A stretch of DNA of 17,825 nucleotides from JAGPKI01 sp052034135 (GCA_052034135.1 JBPOJC010000037.1:1-17825), one strand, 5' to 3'; numbered from the stretch's first letter, positions 8,435 to 15,572 are shown. Made by a program: numbers and translations. The notes: generated by a model not told the origin, from the sequence alone.

Positions 8435-9211
8435 TCAGAGCCCCACAGTTAATTGGTTAATTACTCTTTTTACTCCTTCGATTTCACCTACTTTTTCCTC
8501 TAAATACAACATATCATTGTAGCTTTTAACCTCTCCACTTAAGAATACAATTCCGTTTATTACAAAGATTCTTATTTTCTTTAAGGACAAGCTTTCTCTA
8601 TCTAAAATAATCTTTTTTATTTCTTCCTCAATTTTTTCTTCAAATGGTGTATTTATTGAATCAACTGAATAAGAAATAACTATATTCTTTACTCCTTCAA
8701 TTTTAGAAAGTATTTCATATATCTTATTCTTTAATTCTAAGTCATCGCGCTTAAGTTGAGCTTTAAAGTAAATTACACCTTTCTTAACTTGAAAATTGTA
8801 TTCAACCAATTCTTTGATTTTTGCTTTTTCTATAGTTTTTACAACTTCGTTTGCTAATCTTGTGTCAGAAAAAGTTATTGATGGTTTAATTTTTATTTGA
8901 TCGCGTATCTTTTTTTGCAACGGTAAGGAGTTTTTGATTATATTCAATAGTAAATTTTTTTCATACAAAGTTCTTAGATTACCAATTAAAACGATATCTC
9001 CACCTATAACCTCAACCGATACATAATTCAAAAGATCTTTCGCTTGTTCATTTATTTGTTTAATAATAAACTCTTTGAGTTCAGAACTATTTTTAAAGGC
9101 AATAGGTTCGGGAGTTTTCTTAAGCTCATTTTCTTCTTTCATTTTCTTCTTTTTATCTTTTGGATAAACTCTTTCTTGCCAGTATCCTTCGTGAGGTCTT
9201 TTACTTGGCAT
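8435..9211 (-). CDS. protein with three BON-like domains, probably cytoplasmic
   Basis: The ATG at 9211 (MPSKRPHEGYW) gives 258 residues and is preceded by GGAGGTG with 6-nt spacing; an upstream TTG in the same frame overlaps this ribosome-binding site and is unlikely. After a lysine-rich N-terminus (about residues 15-35), three consecutive segments (about 43-100, 115-185 and 190-258) show the BON pattern: an amphipathic helix, a strand pair around GDIVLIGN, KGVIYFKAQ or NGIVFLSGE, and a helix ending IEGVK. BON domains are thought to bind phospholipids or ligands and usually occur in exported proteins, but I see no signal peptide or membrane segment. It heads the nine-gene operon. Its function is unknown to me. 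Confidence 0.8.
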   Translation of the reverse strand: MPSKRPHEGYWQERVYPKDKKKKMKEENELKKTPEPIAFKNSSELKEFIIKQINEQAKDLLNYVSVEVIGGDIVLIGNLRTLYEKNLLLNIIKNSLPLQKKIRDQIKIKPSITFSDTRLANEVVKTIEKAKIKELVEYNFQVKKGVIYFKAQLKRDDLELKNKIYEILSKIEGVKNIVISYSVDSINTPFEEKIEEEIKKIILDRESLSLKKIRIFVINGIVFLSGEVKSYNDMLYLEEKVGEIEGVKRVINQLTVGL

Positions 9212-9292
9212 AATATTCACCTCCAAAAATATAAATTAATATTACAATAAATATTTTATGTGATATATAAAAAATGCAAAATACATATCATT

Positions 9293-9321
9293 CTTATATT
9301 TCCCAAATTATAGTTCTTCAA
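9293..9321 (-). promoter_or_regulatory. candidate sigma-70-type promoter of the nine-gene operon
   Basis: On the minus strand, TTGAAG (9321-9316) and TATAAG (9298-9293) are 17 nt apart, about 80 nt before the BON gene start. The region is very AT-rich, and other TATA-like hexamers occur nearby, so the assignment is tentative. Confidence 0.4.
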
Positions 9322-9377
9322 GTGATAAAAAATAGATTTTGATTATATTTTTAAAACAAATATGGAGAATTTAATAC

Positions 9378-9405
9378 TTGACACAGCTTAGAGTCAAAAT
9401 AAAAT
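9378..9405 (+). promoter_or_regulatory. candidate promoter of the tRNA-Gly/tRNA-Cys transcript
   Basis: A perfect TTGACA (9378-9383) and TAAAAT (9400-9405) are separated by 16 nt, about 46 nt before tRNA-Gly. It faces away from the divergent operon promoter. It probably drives both tRNAs and, with no other obvious promoter in the 39-nt gap after tRNA-Cys, may also serve the stalk gene. Confidence 0.6.
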
Positions 9406-9451
9406 AAGTTATTGAAGATAAATAATTAATTTTAATAGAATAAATTTGTGG

Positions 9452-9526
9452 GCGGGAGTAGCTCAGGGGTAGAGCATTTGCTTCCCAAGCAAAGGGTCGC
9501 GGGTTCAAGTCCCGTTTCCCGCTCCA
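9452..9526 (+). tRNA. tRNA-Gly (anticodon CCC)
   Basis: A full cloverleaf can be drawn. The acceptor GCGGGAG pairs with TTCCCGC (one G-T), the anticodon loop is TTCCCAA and the T-arm contains GGGTTCAAGTCCC. The discriminator is T and CCA is encoded. It decodes GGG. Confidence 0.97.
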
Positions 9527-9541
9527 GTTGAATTTTTATAT

Positions 9542-9613
9542 GGCGACATAGCCAAGTGGTAAGGCAAGGGTCTGCAAAACCCTCATACGTCGGTTCGAAT
9601 CCGACTGTCGCCT
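9542..9613 (+). tRNA. tRNA-Cys (anticodon GCA)
   Basis: The acceptor GGCGACA pairs perfectly with TGTCGCC. The anticodon stem is AGGGT/ACCCT with loop CTGCAAA, and the T-arm is CGGTTCGAATCCG. The discriminator is T73, as expected for Cys. CCA is not encoded: T-rich sequence follows directly. It lies 15 nt after tRNA-Gly, so they are probably co-transcribed. Confidence 0.97.
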
Positions 9614-9652
9614 TTTTATTAAAAAATAATATTTTATTTAGGGGGTTTTGAG

Positions 9653-10828
9653 ATGAAGAAAAGGTTTGCTGTATTAATATCGGTTCTCCTTGTAATTATG
9701 TTTGTTACATTTGTTTATGCTGAACAAAACATAATTATAAAACTTACTGTTGGAAGCAAAGATGCAACTATAAATGATAAACCAGTAACACTTGATGTTC
9801 CTCCGGTAATTCAAGATGGCAGAACTTTAGTTCCATTAAGATTTATTAGTGAAGCATTTGGTGCAAAAGTTGATTGGGATGATAAGACTCGCTCTATAAC
9901 AATAACAATGCCTGATATCGAAAGTCTTCGTAGCGAGATAGAGTCCTTAAATTCGCAAATTGATTCTATCAAGTCTTCTTATGAAGGTAGGATTGCTGAG
10001 CTTAGTAAGGAAATAGAAGATAAGAATGTTTTAATATCTCAAAAAGAAGAGGAAATTGCAAAACTAAGAGCTGAGTGCGATGAAAAAATAAAAGCTTTAG
10101 AAGAAAAAATTAAAGTACTTGAAGATGAAATCTCTAAACTACAAGAAGAGCTCGCCAAAACAGGTGGTAAAGAGGAAAATTCACCAGTAATTACTTTGGC
10201 GAATTTAACTGAAGGGCAGGCAATAACTGAAAAAATAATATTATCAGGTAAAATTGAAGATGAAAATTTTATAACTTTTGTTAGGGTAAAGCTTGGCTCA
10301 TTAGTGCTTTTTGAAGGTAAGGAAATTGGTGGAGAAATTGATCCTATTAAATTTGTTTCAGGAGAATATCTGCTCTCAATTGAGGCAATAGATAGTTTTG
10401 GGAATAAGGGTGAGTACAAAATAACTGTAAATATAAAAAACGATGAAAAAAAAGAACCTGTTAAATTATCGGTGGCAGCAATGGATACGCCAATCTCTCA
10501 AACAGAAACAACACCCTATCTTTCTGTACAAATTATTAATAATGGCTCGTCTAATTTAGAAATTCTTAAAATTGATGCTTTTGATAAGCAAGGTAATCCA
10601 TTTCTAATTCAAGGTGGAATGAATCTTTTTGATCTTTTAAAAATGCAGATAGGTTTTGAACATATTTGGATTCATTCCAAGGATAAAGTTATGCTGCCAG
10701 CTGCTATAGATATGCAAAATAGTGGCAAAAAAGCAAAAGAATTATTTAAAGACTGGAAAGTTAAAGTAACTTTTTACGATTCCATAATGGAAAAAGAATT
10801 CATAAGAGAAGTTACCTTTAAAAGTTGA
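9653..10828 (+). CDS. exported stalk-domain / coiled-coil / Ig-like protein
   Basis: This 391-residue protein begins with a classic signal peptide (KKR, then a hydrophobic core, cleavage likely after VYA at residue 23). Residues about 28-87 match the copper-amine-oxidase N-terminal-like 'stalk' domain, with DGRTLVPLRFISEAFGAKV as its signature. Residues about 90-170 form a long charged heptad-rich coiled coil. Residues about 178-265 look like a bacterial Ig-like domain (SPVITLANLTEGQAIT ... GEYLLSIEAIDSFGNKG). The remaining roughly 120 residues are a beta-rich domain I do not recognise. I infer a cell-surface or envelope structural protein; no enzymatic motif is visible. AGGGGG precedes the ATG by 7 nt. 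The gene lies between tRNA-Cys and tRNA-Leu with only short gaps. Confidence 0.85.
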   Translation: MKKRFAVLISVLLVIMFVTFVYAEQNIIIKLTVGSKDATINDKPVTLDVPPVIQDGRTLVPLRFISEAFGAKVDWDDKTRSITITMPDIESLRSEIESLNSQIDSIKSSYEGRIAELSKEIEDKNVLISQKEEEIAKLRAECDEKIKALEEKIKVLEDEISKLQEELAKTGGKEENSPVITLANLTEGQAITEKIILSGKIEDENFITFVRVKLGSLVLFEGKEIGGEIDPIKFVSGEYLLSIEAIDSFGNKGEYKITVNIKNDEKKEPVKLSVAAMDTPISQTETTPYLSVQIINNGSSNLEILKIDAFDKQGNPFLIQGGMNLFDLLKMQIGFEHIWIHSKDKVMLPAAIDMQNSGKKAKELFKDWKVKVTFYDSIMEKEFIREVTFKS

Positions 10829-10844
10829 TATATTTATAGTTGAT

Positions 10845-10928
10845 GCCGGAGTGGCGGAACTGGCAGACGCACGGGACTTAAAATCCCGCGGTGGCAACAC
10901 CATATCGGTTCAATTCCGATCTCCGGCA
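10845..10928 (+). tRNA. tRNA-Leu (anticodon TAA)
   Basis: The acceptor GCCGGAG pairs with CTCCGGC. The anticodon stem is CGGGA/TCCCG with loop CTTAAAA, and a long type II variable arm (GGTGGCAACACC) and the T-arm CGGTTCAATTCCG are present. Discriminator A; CCA is not encoded. It starts 16 nt after the stalk gene's stop codon and ends 29 nt before the next ATG, so it may be processed from a protein-coding transcript. Confidence 0.97.
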
Positions 10929-10957
10929 TTCTAAATTTGATATGGGAAGAAAGCAGT

Positions 10958-11482
10958 ATGATAAAAATCAAAAGAATTAAAATAAGTACTAAATTTATAG
11001 TCATCTTAGTATCAGTAATTTTAATAGTCTTATTAGCCATTTTTGGTTTTTTGAGATTTTCTGCACTATCAAAAGAAAAGAAGCAAATACTCAATGATAT
11101 TGAACATATTTATTACTATTTAAAAACAGAGCCAGCTAATTTAAAATTAATTGGAACCTTACAAAAAGGAGATGGTGTTTCTCTTTCTGCTTGGGAGAAC
11201 TATCTATCTACTTTTGATAATAAAATTAAGAATATTAATAAAATGATCGAAGATAATAAAAATAAAATTAAGAAATTTAATGAATTTAAAGAAATGGAAT
11301 GTTTTGATGAGTTAAAACTTGCAGTTGACAAATTATCATCATTTAAAGATGAATCACAAAAAAGAATAGAAGGAATATCTTCATTTTCAGAAGACAAATT
11401 AAATAGTATAGAAAAGGACCTCCAGAATAATTTGATCAAAGTAAAAGAAGAAGCGAAAAAATTTGGTTTAGATTTACGATAA
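10958..11482 (+). CDS. membrane-anchored coiled-coil protein of unknown function
   Basis: The ATG at 10958 gives 174 residues; a TTG 21 nt upstream in frame is a poorer start, while GGGAAG lies about 9 nt before the ATG. A basic N-terminus (KIKRIKISTK) precedes one strong membrane segment at about residues 12-33, indicating a signal-anchor protein with an outside C-terminus. The rest is highly charged and helical (about 36-60 and 85-174), consistent with coiled coil, and has no cysteine cluster or catalytic motif I can recognise. It lies 49 nt upstream of the Lon-related protease on the same strand and may share a transcript with it, but no functional link can be shown from sequence. Confidence 0.7.
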   Translation: MIKIKRIKISTKFIVILVSVILIVLLAIFGFLRFSALSKEKKQILNDIEHIYYYLKTEPANLKLIGTLQKGDGVSLSAWENYLSTFDNKIKNINKMIEDNKNKIKKFNEFKEMECFDELKLAVDKLSSFKDESQKRIEGISSFSEDKLNSIEKDLQNNLIKVKEEAKKFGLDLR

Positions 11483-11531
11483 TTTTAATAAACGTAGTAA
11501 CAATTTTATAAATTAGGAGGTATCTGCTTAA

Positions 11532-13946
11532 ATGGAAGAGTTAAAGCCGCAGGATCTAAAAAATATTTGTAGTTGTGAAAAGTTTACTTTTTCATCAACA
11601 AGTGAAGTTCAACCGTTAATAAATATTGTTGGGCAAGATAGGGCGATTAGAGCTATTGAGACAGGATTAAATACTAAAGCCGATGGATTTAACATTTTTA
11701 TCACTGGACCTACTGGTACAGGTAGAAATACCACAATAAAAGCTATTCTTGAAGAGAGAGCAAAAAAAGAAGAAATACCAAATGATTGGTGTTATGTGTA
11801 TAATTTTTCTGATCCAAATAGTCCAAACGCTATTTCTCTAAAACATGGAGAAGGTTCTGCATTTAAAAAAGACATGACTAATTTTATTAACATTGCAAAG
11901 GAAAGAATCTCAAAAGCCTTTGAAAGTGAAGAATATGATACTGAAAAAAACAGAATAACAAATTACATAAACGAGAAAAGTATAGCTCTTACTGATGAAA
12001 TCAACAGAATTGCTAAACAATTAGGTTTTCAGGTTACATATTCACCTGCAGGTGTTTTTACTATTCCAATAGTTGATGGTAAGCCTATTAAACCAGAAGA
12101 ATATCAGAAATTGCCTGAAGAGAAAAAAATGGAAATTGAGAGAAATAGGCAAATTTTGCAGAATGAAATAAATGCAGCCATAAAAAAAGGTCAGCAATTT
12201 GAGAGAGAACTAAGAGAAAAAATAGAAGAACTTGATGAAAAAATAGGCTTATTTGCAATTGAGGGTTTAATTGATGAATTAAAACAGAAGTATTCTCATA
12301 ATGATGAAATAATAATTTATCTTGATAATGTTAAAAATGACATAATAAATAACATTAATTTCTTTAAAGATTCACAGAAAGTAAAGAGGCCAGCTTCTGT
12401 GTTTGATCTTGAATCCCGTTCTTATAATCTTTTTTTTCAAAGATATTCGGTAAATTTAGTTGTTGATAATAGAGAAACTAAAGGTGCTCCTGTAGTTTTT
12501 GAGTTAAACCCTACATACTATAACTTGTTTGGTAGCTTGGAGTATAGACAGGAATTTGGTTCTTGGACTACGGATTTAAGTCTCATAAGAGGAGGATCAT
12601 TCCTTGAGGCAAACGGAGGATATATTGTCCTACAGGTAATGGATGTTCTAAACAATCCTTTTGTTTGGGATACATTAAAGCGAACACTTAAAAGTAAAAA
12701 ATTGGTTATTGAAAACCTCGAAGAACAAATAAAAATAATTCCAACGGTTTCTATGAAACCAGAACCAATTCCTGTGTCTGTCAAAGTTATTTTAGTAGGT
12801 AGCTCGTATGTTTATTCAATTTTATATGATTTTGATGATGATTTTAGAAAACTTTTTAAAATAAGAGCACAGTTCGACTATGAAATGGAAAGAAATGATG
12901 AAACAGAAGGTCTGTATGCATCATTCATTTCATCTCGCTGCAGAGAAGCGGGAAAAGGTGTACATTTCAGCAGCGATGGGATAGCTGAAGTTATTGAATA
13001 TGGTTCAAGATTGGCTGAAGATAAATATAAATTAACTACTCAATTCAGCAATATTGTAGTTGTTGTGAATGAAAGCATACAATGGGCATTAAGTCAAGAT
13101 AGAAATATTGTAACAAAAGAGGATGTGCGTAGGACTATAGAAGAGAAAAAATATAGATCTAATCTTTTGGAAGAAAAAATCCAAGAAATAATTAAAAACG
13201 ATCTCGTTCATATTGATGTTTCTGGTAATAAGGTTGGTCAGATCAACGGTCTTTCTGTGTTGAGCACTGGTGAGTATGAATTTGGCAGACCATCTCGTAT
13301 TACAGCTGTAAGTTCAATTGGTAGAGGAAATATTATAAATATTGAAAAGGAAAGCAAACTTAGTGGTCCTATCTTTGATAAAGGTGTTATGGTTATTTCT
13401 TCATATCTTGCAAGTAAATATTGCAACAATAAGCCATTTCCTCTTTCAGTGACAATTTGCTTTGAACAGAGCTATGAAGGTGTGGAAGGCGACAGTGCTT
13501 CAGCTGCTGAACTTATAACTATTCTTTCTTCAATAAGCGGAATTCCTATCAGACAAGATTTAGCTATAACAGGTTCAGTAGACCAACATGGAAATATTCA
13601 ACCAATAGGTGGAGTAAACAATAAAATTGAAGGATTTTTTAACATTTGTAAGGAAAAAGGATTAACAGGTAAACAAGGAGTTGTAATACCTAATCAAAAT
13701 GTAAGGCACTTAATGCTTAGTGATGAAGTTATAAATGCGGTTAAAGAAGGAAAGTTTCACATTTACTCGATTACAAACATAAATGAAGGATTAGAGGTAT
13801 TTAGTGGAATGAAAGCTGGAGAATTACAACAAGATGGAACTTATCCTGATGGAACATTTAATAAAATTGTTGATGATAAGTTAATGGATTATATAGAGAT
13901 TAGTAAAAAATTCTCTAAAGAATCTGAAAGGAAGAATGAAAGTTAA
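11532..13946 (+). CDS. Lon-related ATP-dependent serine protease (AAA_32 + Lon C domain)
   Basis: This 804-residue protein combines an N-terminal AAA-type region with a C-terminal Lon (S16) protease domain. The P-loop reads GPTGTGRN (59-66) with Arg65 where Lys is canonical. A long helical insertion (about 115-270) follows, then the family segment GGSFLEANGGYIVL. The protease domain carries the expected Ser-Lys dyad: Ser655 in EGDSASAAE and Lys698 in GGVNNKIEG, spaced 43 residues as in E. coli Lon (679/722). These features place it in the Lon-related family of PF13654 type rather than classical LonA, since the LonA N-terminal domain is absent. No membrane segment is visible, so a cytoplasmic protease is inferred; substrates are unknown. 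AGGAGGT precedes the ATG by 10 nt. Confidence 0.92.
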   Translation: MEELKPQDLKNICSCEKFTFSSTSEVQPLINIVGQDRAIRAIETGLNTKADGFNIFITGPTGTGRNTTIKAILEERAKKEEIPNDWCYVYNFSDPNSPNAISLKHGEGSAFKKDMTNFINIAKERISKAFESEEYDTEKNRITNYINEKSIALTDEINRIAKQLGFQVTYSPAGVFTIPIVDGKPIKPEEYQKLPEEKKMEIERNRQILQNEINAAIKKGQQFERELREKIEELDEKIGLFAIEGLIDELKQKYSHNDEIIIYLDNVKNDIINNINFFKDSQKVKRPASVFDLESRSYNLFFQRYSVNLVVDNRETKGAPVVFELNPTYYNLFGSLEYRQEFGSWTTDLSLIRGGSFLEANGGYIVLQVMDVLNNPFVWDTLKRTLKSKKLVIENLEEQIKIIPTVSMKPEPIPVSVKVILVGSSYVYSILYDFDDDFRKLFKIRAQFDYEMERNDETEGLYASFISSRCREAGKGVHFSSDGIAEVIEYGSRLAEDKYKLTTQFSNIVVVVNESIQWALSQDRNIVTKEDVRRTIEEKKYRSNLLEEKIQEIIKNDLVHIDVSGNKVGQINGLSVLSTGEYEFGRPSRITAVSSIGRGNIINIEKESKLSGPIFDKGVMVISSYLASKYCNNKPFPLSVTICFEQSYEGVEGDSASAAELITILSSISGIPIRQDLAITGSVDQHGNIQPIGGVNNKIEGFFNICKEKGLTGKQGVVIPNQNVRHLMLSDEVINAVKEGKFHIYSITNINEGLEVFSGMKAGELQQDGTYPDGTFNKIVDDKLMDYIEISKKFSKESERKNES

Positions 13947-13978
13947 CTTTACATATCAACAAACAAAGTTTCTTTTTA
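13945..13978 (+). terminator. weak terminator candidate after the Lon-related gene
   Basis: AACTTT (13945-13950) and AAAGTT (13965-13970) form a 6-bp AT-rich stem with a 14-nt loop, followed by TCTTTTT. The stem overlaps the stop codon. It lies between convergent transcripts, where a terminator is expected, but the stability is low. Confidence 0.3.
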
Positions 13979-14011
13979 CTAAGCTTACAGGAAAAAGCAC
14001 TTAAGTCATAA

Positions 14012-14093
14012 TGCGAGAGGCGGGACTTGAACCCGCATGGTGTGATCCACTGGATCCTAAGTCCAGCGCGTCTGCCAATTCCGCCACCCTCGC
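14012..14093 (-). tRNA. tRNA-Leu (anticodon TAG)
   Basis: On the minus strand the acceptor GCGAGGG pairs with CTCTCGC. The anticodon stem is CTGGA/TCCAG with loop CTTAGGA. A long variable arm and the T-arm GCGGGTTCAAGTCCCGC are present. Discriminator A; CCA is not encoded. Confidence 0.97.
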
Positions 14094-14122
14094 ATGAATT
14101 ACTAAACGATTTTGAAAGTTTC

Positions 14123-14197
<75 letters not shown>

Positions 14198-14207
14198 TTG
14201 TCATCTA

Positions 14208-14280
14208 TGGGTCGTACAGGACTCGAACCTGCAACCGCCTGATTAAGAGTCAGATGCTCTACCAATTGAGCTAACGACCC
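14208..14280 (-). tRNA. tRNA-Lys (anticodon CTT)
   Basis: On the minus strand the acceptor GGGTCGT pairs with ACGACCC. The D-arm is AGCTCAATTGGTAGAGC, the anticodon loop CTCTTAA and the T-arm CAGGTTCGAGTCCTG. Discriminator A; CCA is not encoded. It is the promoter-proximal gene of the three-tRNA cluster. A near-copy of its D-arm-to-anticodon segment occurs at 14323-14339. Confidence 0.97.
14245..14261 (+). repeat. tRNA-Lys copy of the 17-nt att-like core
   Basis: AAGAGTCAGATGCTCTA lies inside tRNA-Lys. On the tRNA strand it spans the 3' side of the D-arm through the 5' anticodon stem to the anticodon itself. It matches 14323-14339 at 16 of 17 positions in direct orientation. Confidence 0.6.
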
Positions 14281-14293
14281 GTAAACAAAATAA

Positions 14294-14324
14294 ATTATAA
14301 TAATATTTTCCCAAAAATCTACAA
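14294..14324 (-). promoter_or_regulatory. candidate promoter of the Lys-Gly-Leu tRNA cluster
   Basis: On the minus strand, TTGTAG (14324-14319) is followed by TATTAT at 16-nt spacing (14302-14297) and by TATAAT at 19-nt spacing (14299-14294). The -35 hexamer overlaps the edge of the tRNA-Lys-like repeat by two bases. Confidence 0.4.
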
Positions 14325-14339
14325 GAGTCCGATGCTCTA
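14323..14339 (+). repeat. isolated near-copy of tRNA-Lys middle, possible att core
   Basis: AAGAGTCCGATGCTCTA differs from 14245-14261 by one base. The flanking sequence on both sides does not resemble tRNA, so this is not a tRNA pseudogene with arms but an isolated core. It lies 2 nt before the putative ribosome-binding site of the broken integrase, the usual place for an attachment site. Confidence 0.55.
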
Positions 14340-14355
14340 AAAAAGGAGTAAAAAA

Positions 14356-14851
14356 ATGGGAAAAAATTGCTGATTTAAAATTATTTAATTCGACTTCAAC
14401 TAATTGGAAAGTCTATTTAAATGATTTTATTTTATTAAAAAGAATTCAAGACTTAGGAGAAAAACAATAAAAGATTAAATTGTAAATTGTAATATTAATC
14501 TATTTTTTTAAAAATATCCTAATTTTGAGACCTCTATACTTCCACAGTGAAGTTCCTGTATTTTGTTCATATAATGGTCAACCTATGTTAAGGAGTAGTT
14601 GGAGTCATAGATTAAAGAAATACTGTAAGAAACTAAACTTTAATATAACTCCTTATTCCTTAAGGCATTGCTTCGCTCTCTATTACTTAAGGAATGGTGG
14701 AAATGTTTTCACCTTCCAGAGAACAATGGGACACTCTGACCTAAATATGACAAAGAGATATTTAGCTCTAACTCTAACGGACCTTAAAGAGCAACATCAA
14801 TTAGCTTCACCAGTGAATTTATTTACACAGAAAAGAATAAGAAAGATTTAA
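14356..14851 (+). pseudogene. broken tyrosine recombinase/integrase (N- and C-terminal remnants)
   Basis: The C-terminal part is clear. From the TTG at 14525, residues include PYSLRH (catalytic Arg47), GHS (His70) and KRYLAL (nucleophile Tyr79), in the spacing of phage integrases; the tail EQHQLASPVN is seen in one Firmicutes-type integrase group. Its frame is open only from 14486, so the first catalytic Arg and the Lys are missing. Upstream, AAAGGAG (14342-14348) sits 7 nt before the ATG at 14356. A different frame (14360-14470) reads YLNDFILLKRIQDLGEKQ then stop. Adding one A to the A-run at 14460-14464 would continue it as GEKTIKD, the typical SAM-like N-domain motif. Removing one A from the run after the ATG would join that start to this frame. 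I infer two A-run frameshifts plus an internal deletion of well over 100 residues; no alignment was run. No active enzyme is expected. Confidence 0.75.
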
Positions 14852-14856
14852 TATGA

Positions 14857-15042
14857 CTATTTTTCAATTACTGGTCTTTTAAAATATAAATGTAAGTAGT
14901 GTTGAGCGTTAAAGACAACTGCTTCAGTATGAGCAACAGCTATTAATTCCCATCCTTCTAACCCTAATTTATTAATTTTGTCATCAAGAGTTTTAATTGA
15001 ATCCGCTACAACCTGAATTCTTTGATATTCCCATTTTTGCAT
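14857..15042 (-). CDS. small DUF4177-like protein
   Basis: This 61-residue protein starts at the ATG at 15042, preceded by AAGGAGGTG with about 7-nt spacing; a GTG three codons upstream overlaps that site and is unlikely. It shows the DUF4177 pattern: WEYQRIQVV at the start, a helix ending LGLEGWELIAVA, and a final strand LHLYFKRP. The family is small, cytoplasmic and functionally uncharacterised. The gene ends 5 nt from the end of the integrase remnant, convergently, and lies 29 nt after the stalk/His-Cys protein on the same strand, so those two may be co-transcribed. Confidence 0.75.
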   Translation of the reverse strand: MQKWEYQRIQVVADSIKTLDDKINKLGLEGWELIAVAHTEAVVFNAQHYLHLYFKRPVIEK

Positions 15043-15071
15043 TCTAATCACCTCCTTGTAATAGTTTTTAT

Positions 15072-15518
15072 TTATTCAGGTGGTTTACATACAGAACAAG
15101 GTTTATAACCTTTTTCTTTTGCTTCCTTTAAAGTTATTGCTATCTTACTATTTGAAAGGTATCTGCATCCATCACGATGATATTTTGAACCAGTATTAGT
15201 AATATAAACAATAATATCATCTTTACTTGGCTCTTTACCTTTATCTGAAGTCTTATCATTGATATCAATTGTATTTGTATCACCATTCCAAATTACTTCT
15301 TTATTTAGTGCTTCCGAAATAACCCTTATTGGCACGAAAGTTCTTCCACTGTAGATAAAGGGTTCTACATCTGGATAAATCCTCTTACCATTAACATTGA
15401 TTTTTATATCTCTATATTCAACTCGAATTGTTTTGTATCTAATTTCAGCTAAGGAGGAAACTGTGAGACACAGAAGCAAAATTATAATGAAAGAGATAAT
15501 AATCTTAAGCTTTTGCAT
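15072..15518 (-). CDS. exported stalk-domain protein with C-terminal His/Cys motif
   Basis: This 148-residue protein has a signal peptide (KLK, hydrophobic core, likely cleavage after SSLA at residue 24). A copper-amine-oxidase N-like stalk domain follows at about residues 30-88 (YSGRTFVPIRVISEALNKEV), then a lysine-rich linker. Residues 103-148 carry the motif VYITNTGSKYHRDGCRYL ... GYKPCSVCKP, with H114, C118, C141 and C144 placed as a likely metal site. This C-terminal module is known from the ends of some ComEC proteins and secreted thermonuclease-like proteins, where it follows a nuclease-like domain; here no nuclease is attached. Its role is unknown; surface anchoring or metal binding is inference. 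AGAAGGT precedes the ATG by 6 nt. Confidence 0.8.
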   Translation of the reverse strand: MQKLKIIISFIIILLLCLTVSSLAEIRYKTIRVEYRDIKINVNGKRIYPDVEPFIYSGRTFVPIRVISEALNKEVIWNGDTNTIDINDKTSDKGKEPSKDDIIVYITNTGSKYHRDGCRYLSNSKIAITLKEAKEKGYKPCSVCKPPE

Positions 15519-15572
15519 AATTATACCTTCTCTCCTTAATTAAAGAATTTTATTATTCGATACTAAAGTTCG

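Noticed and set aside
9383..9395. TTGAC...GTCAA inverted repeat overlapping the -35 of the tRNA promoter
   Set aside because: Only 5 bp per arm and half of it is the -35 hexamer itself; no support for an operator.
10039..10419. Minus-strand 126-codon open frame inside the stalk gene
   Set aside because: Serine-rich antisense shadow of the coiled-coil coding region; no ribosome-binding site and no recognisable domain.
10834..11094. Minus-strand open frame of 86 codons over tRNA-Leu and the next gene's start
   Set aside because: Its end is an antisense translation of tRNA-Leu and the rest is antisense to a membrane segment.
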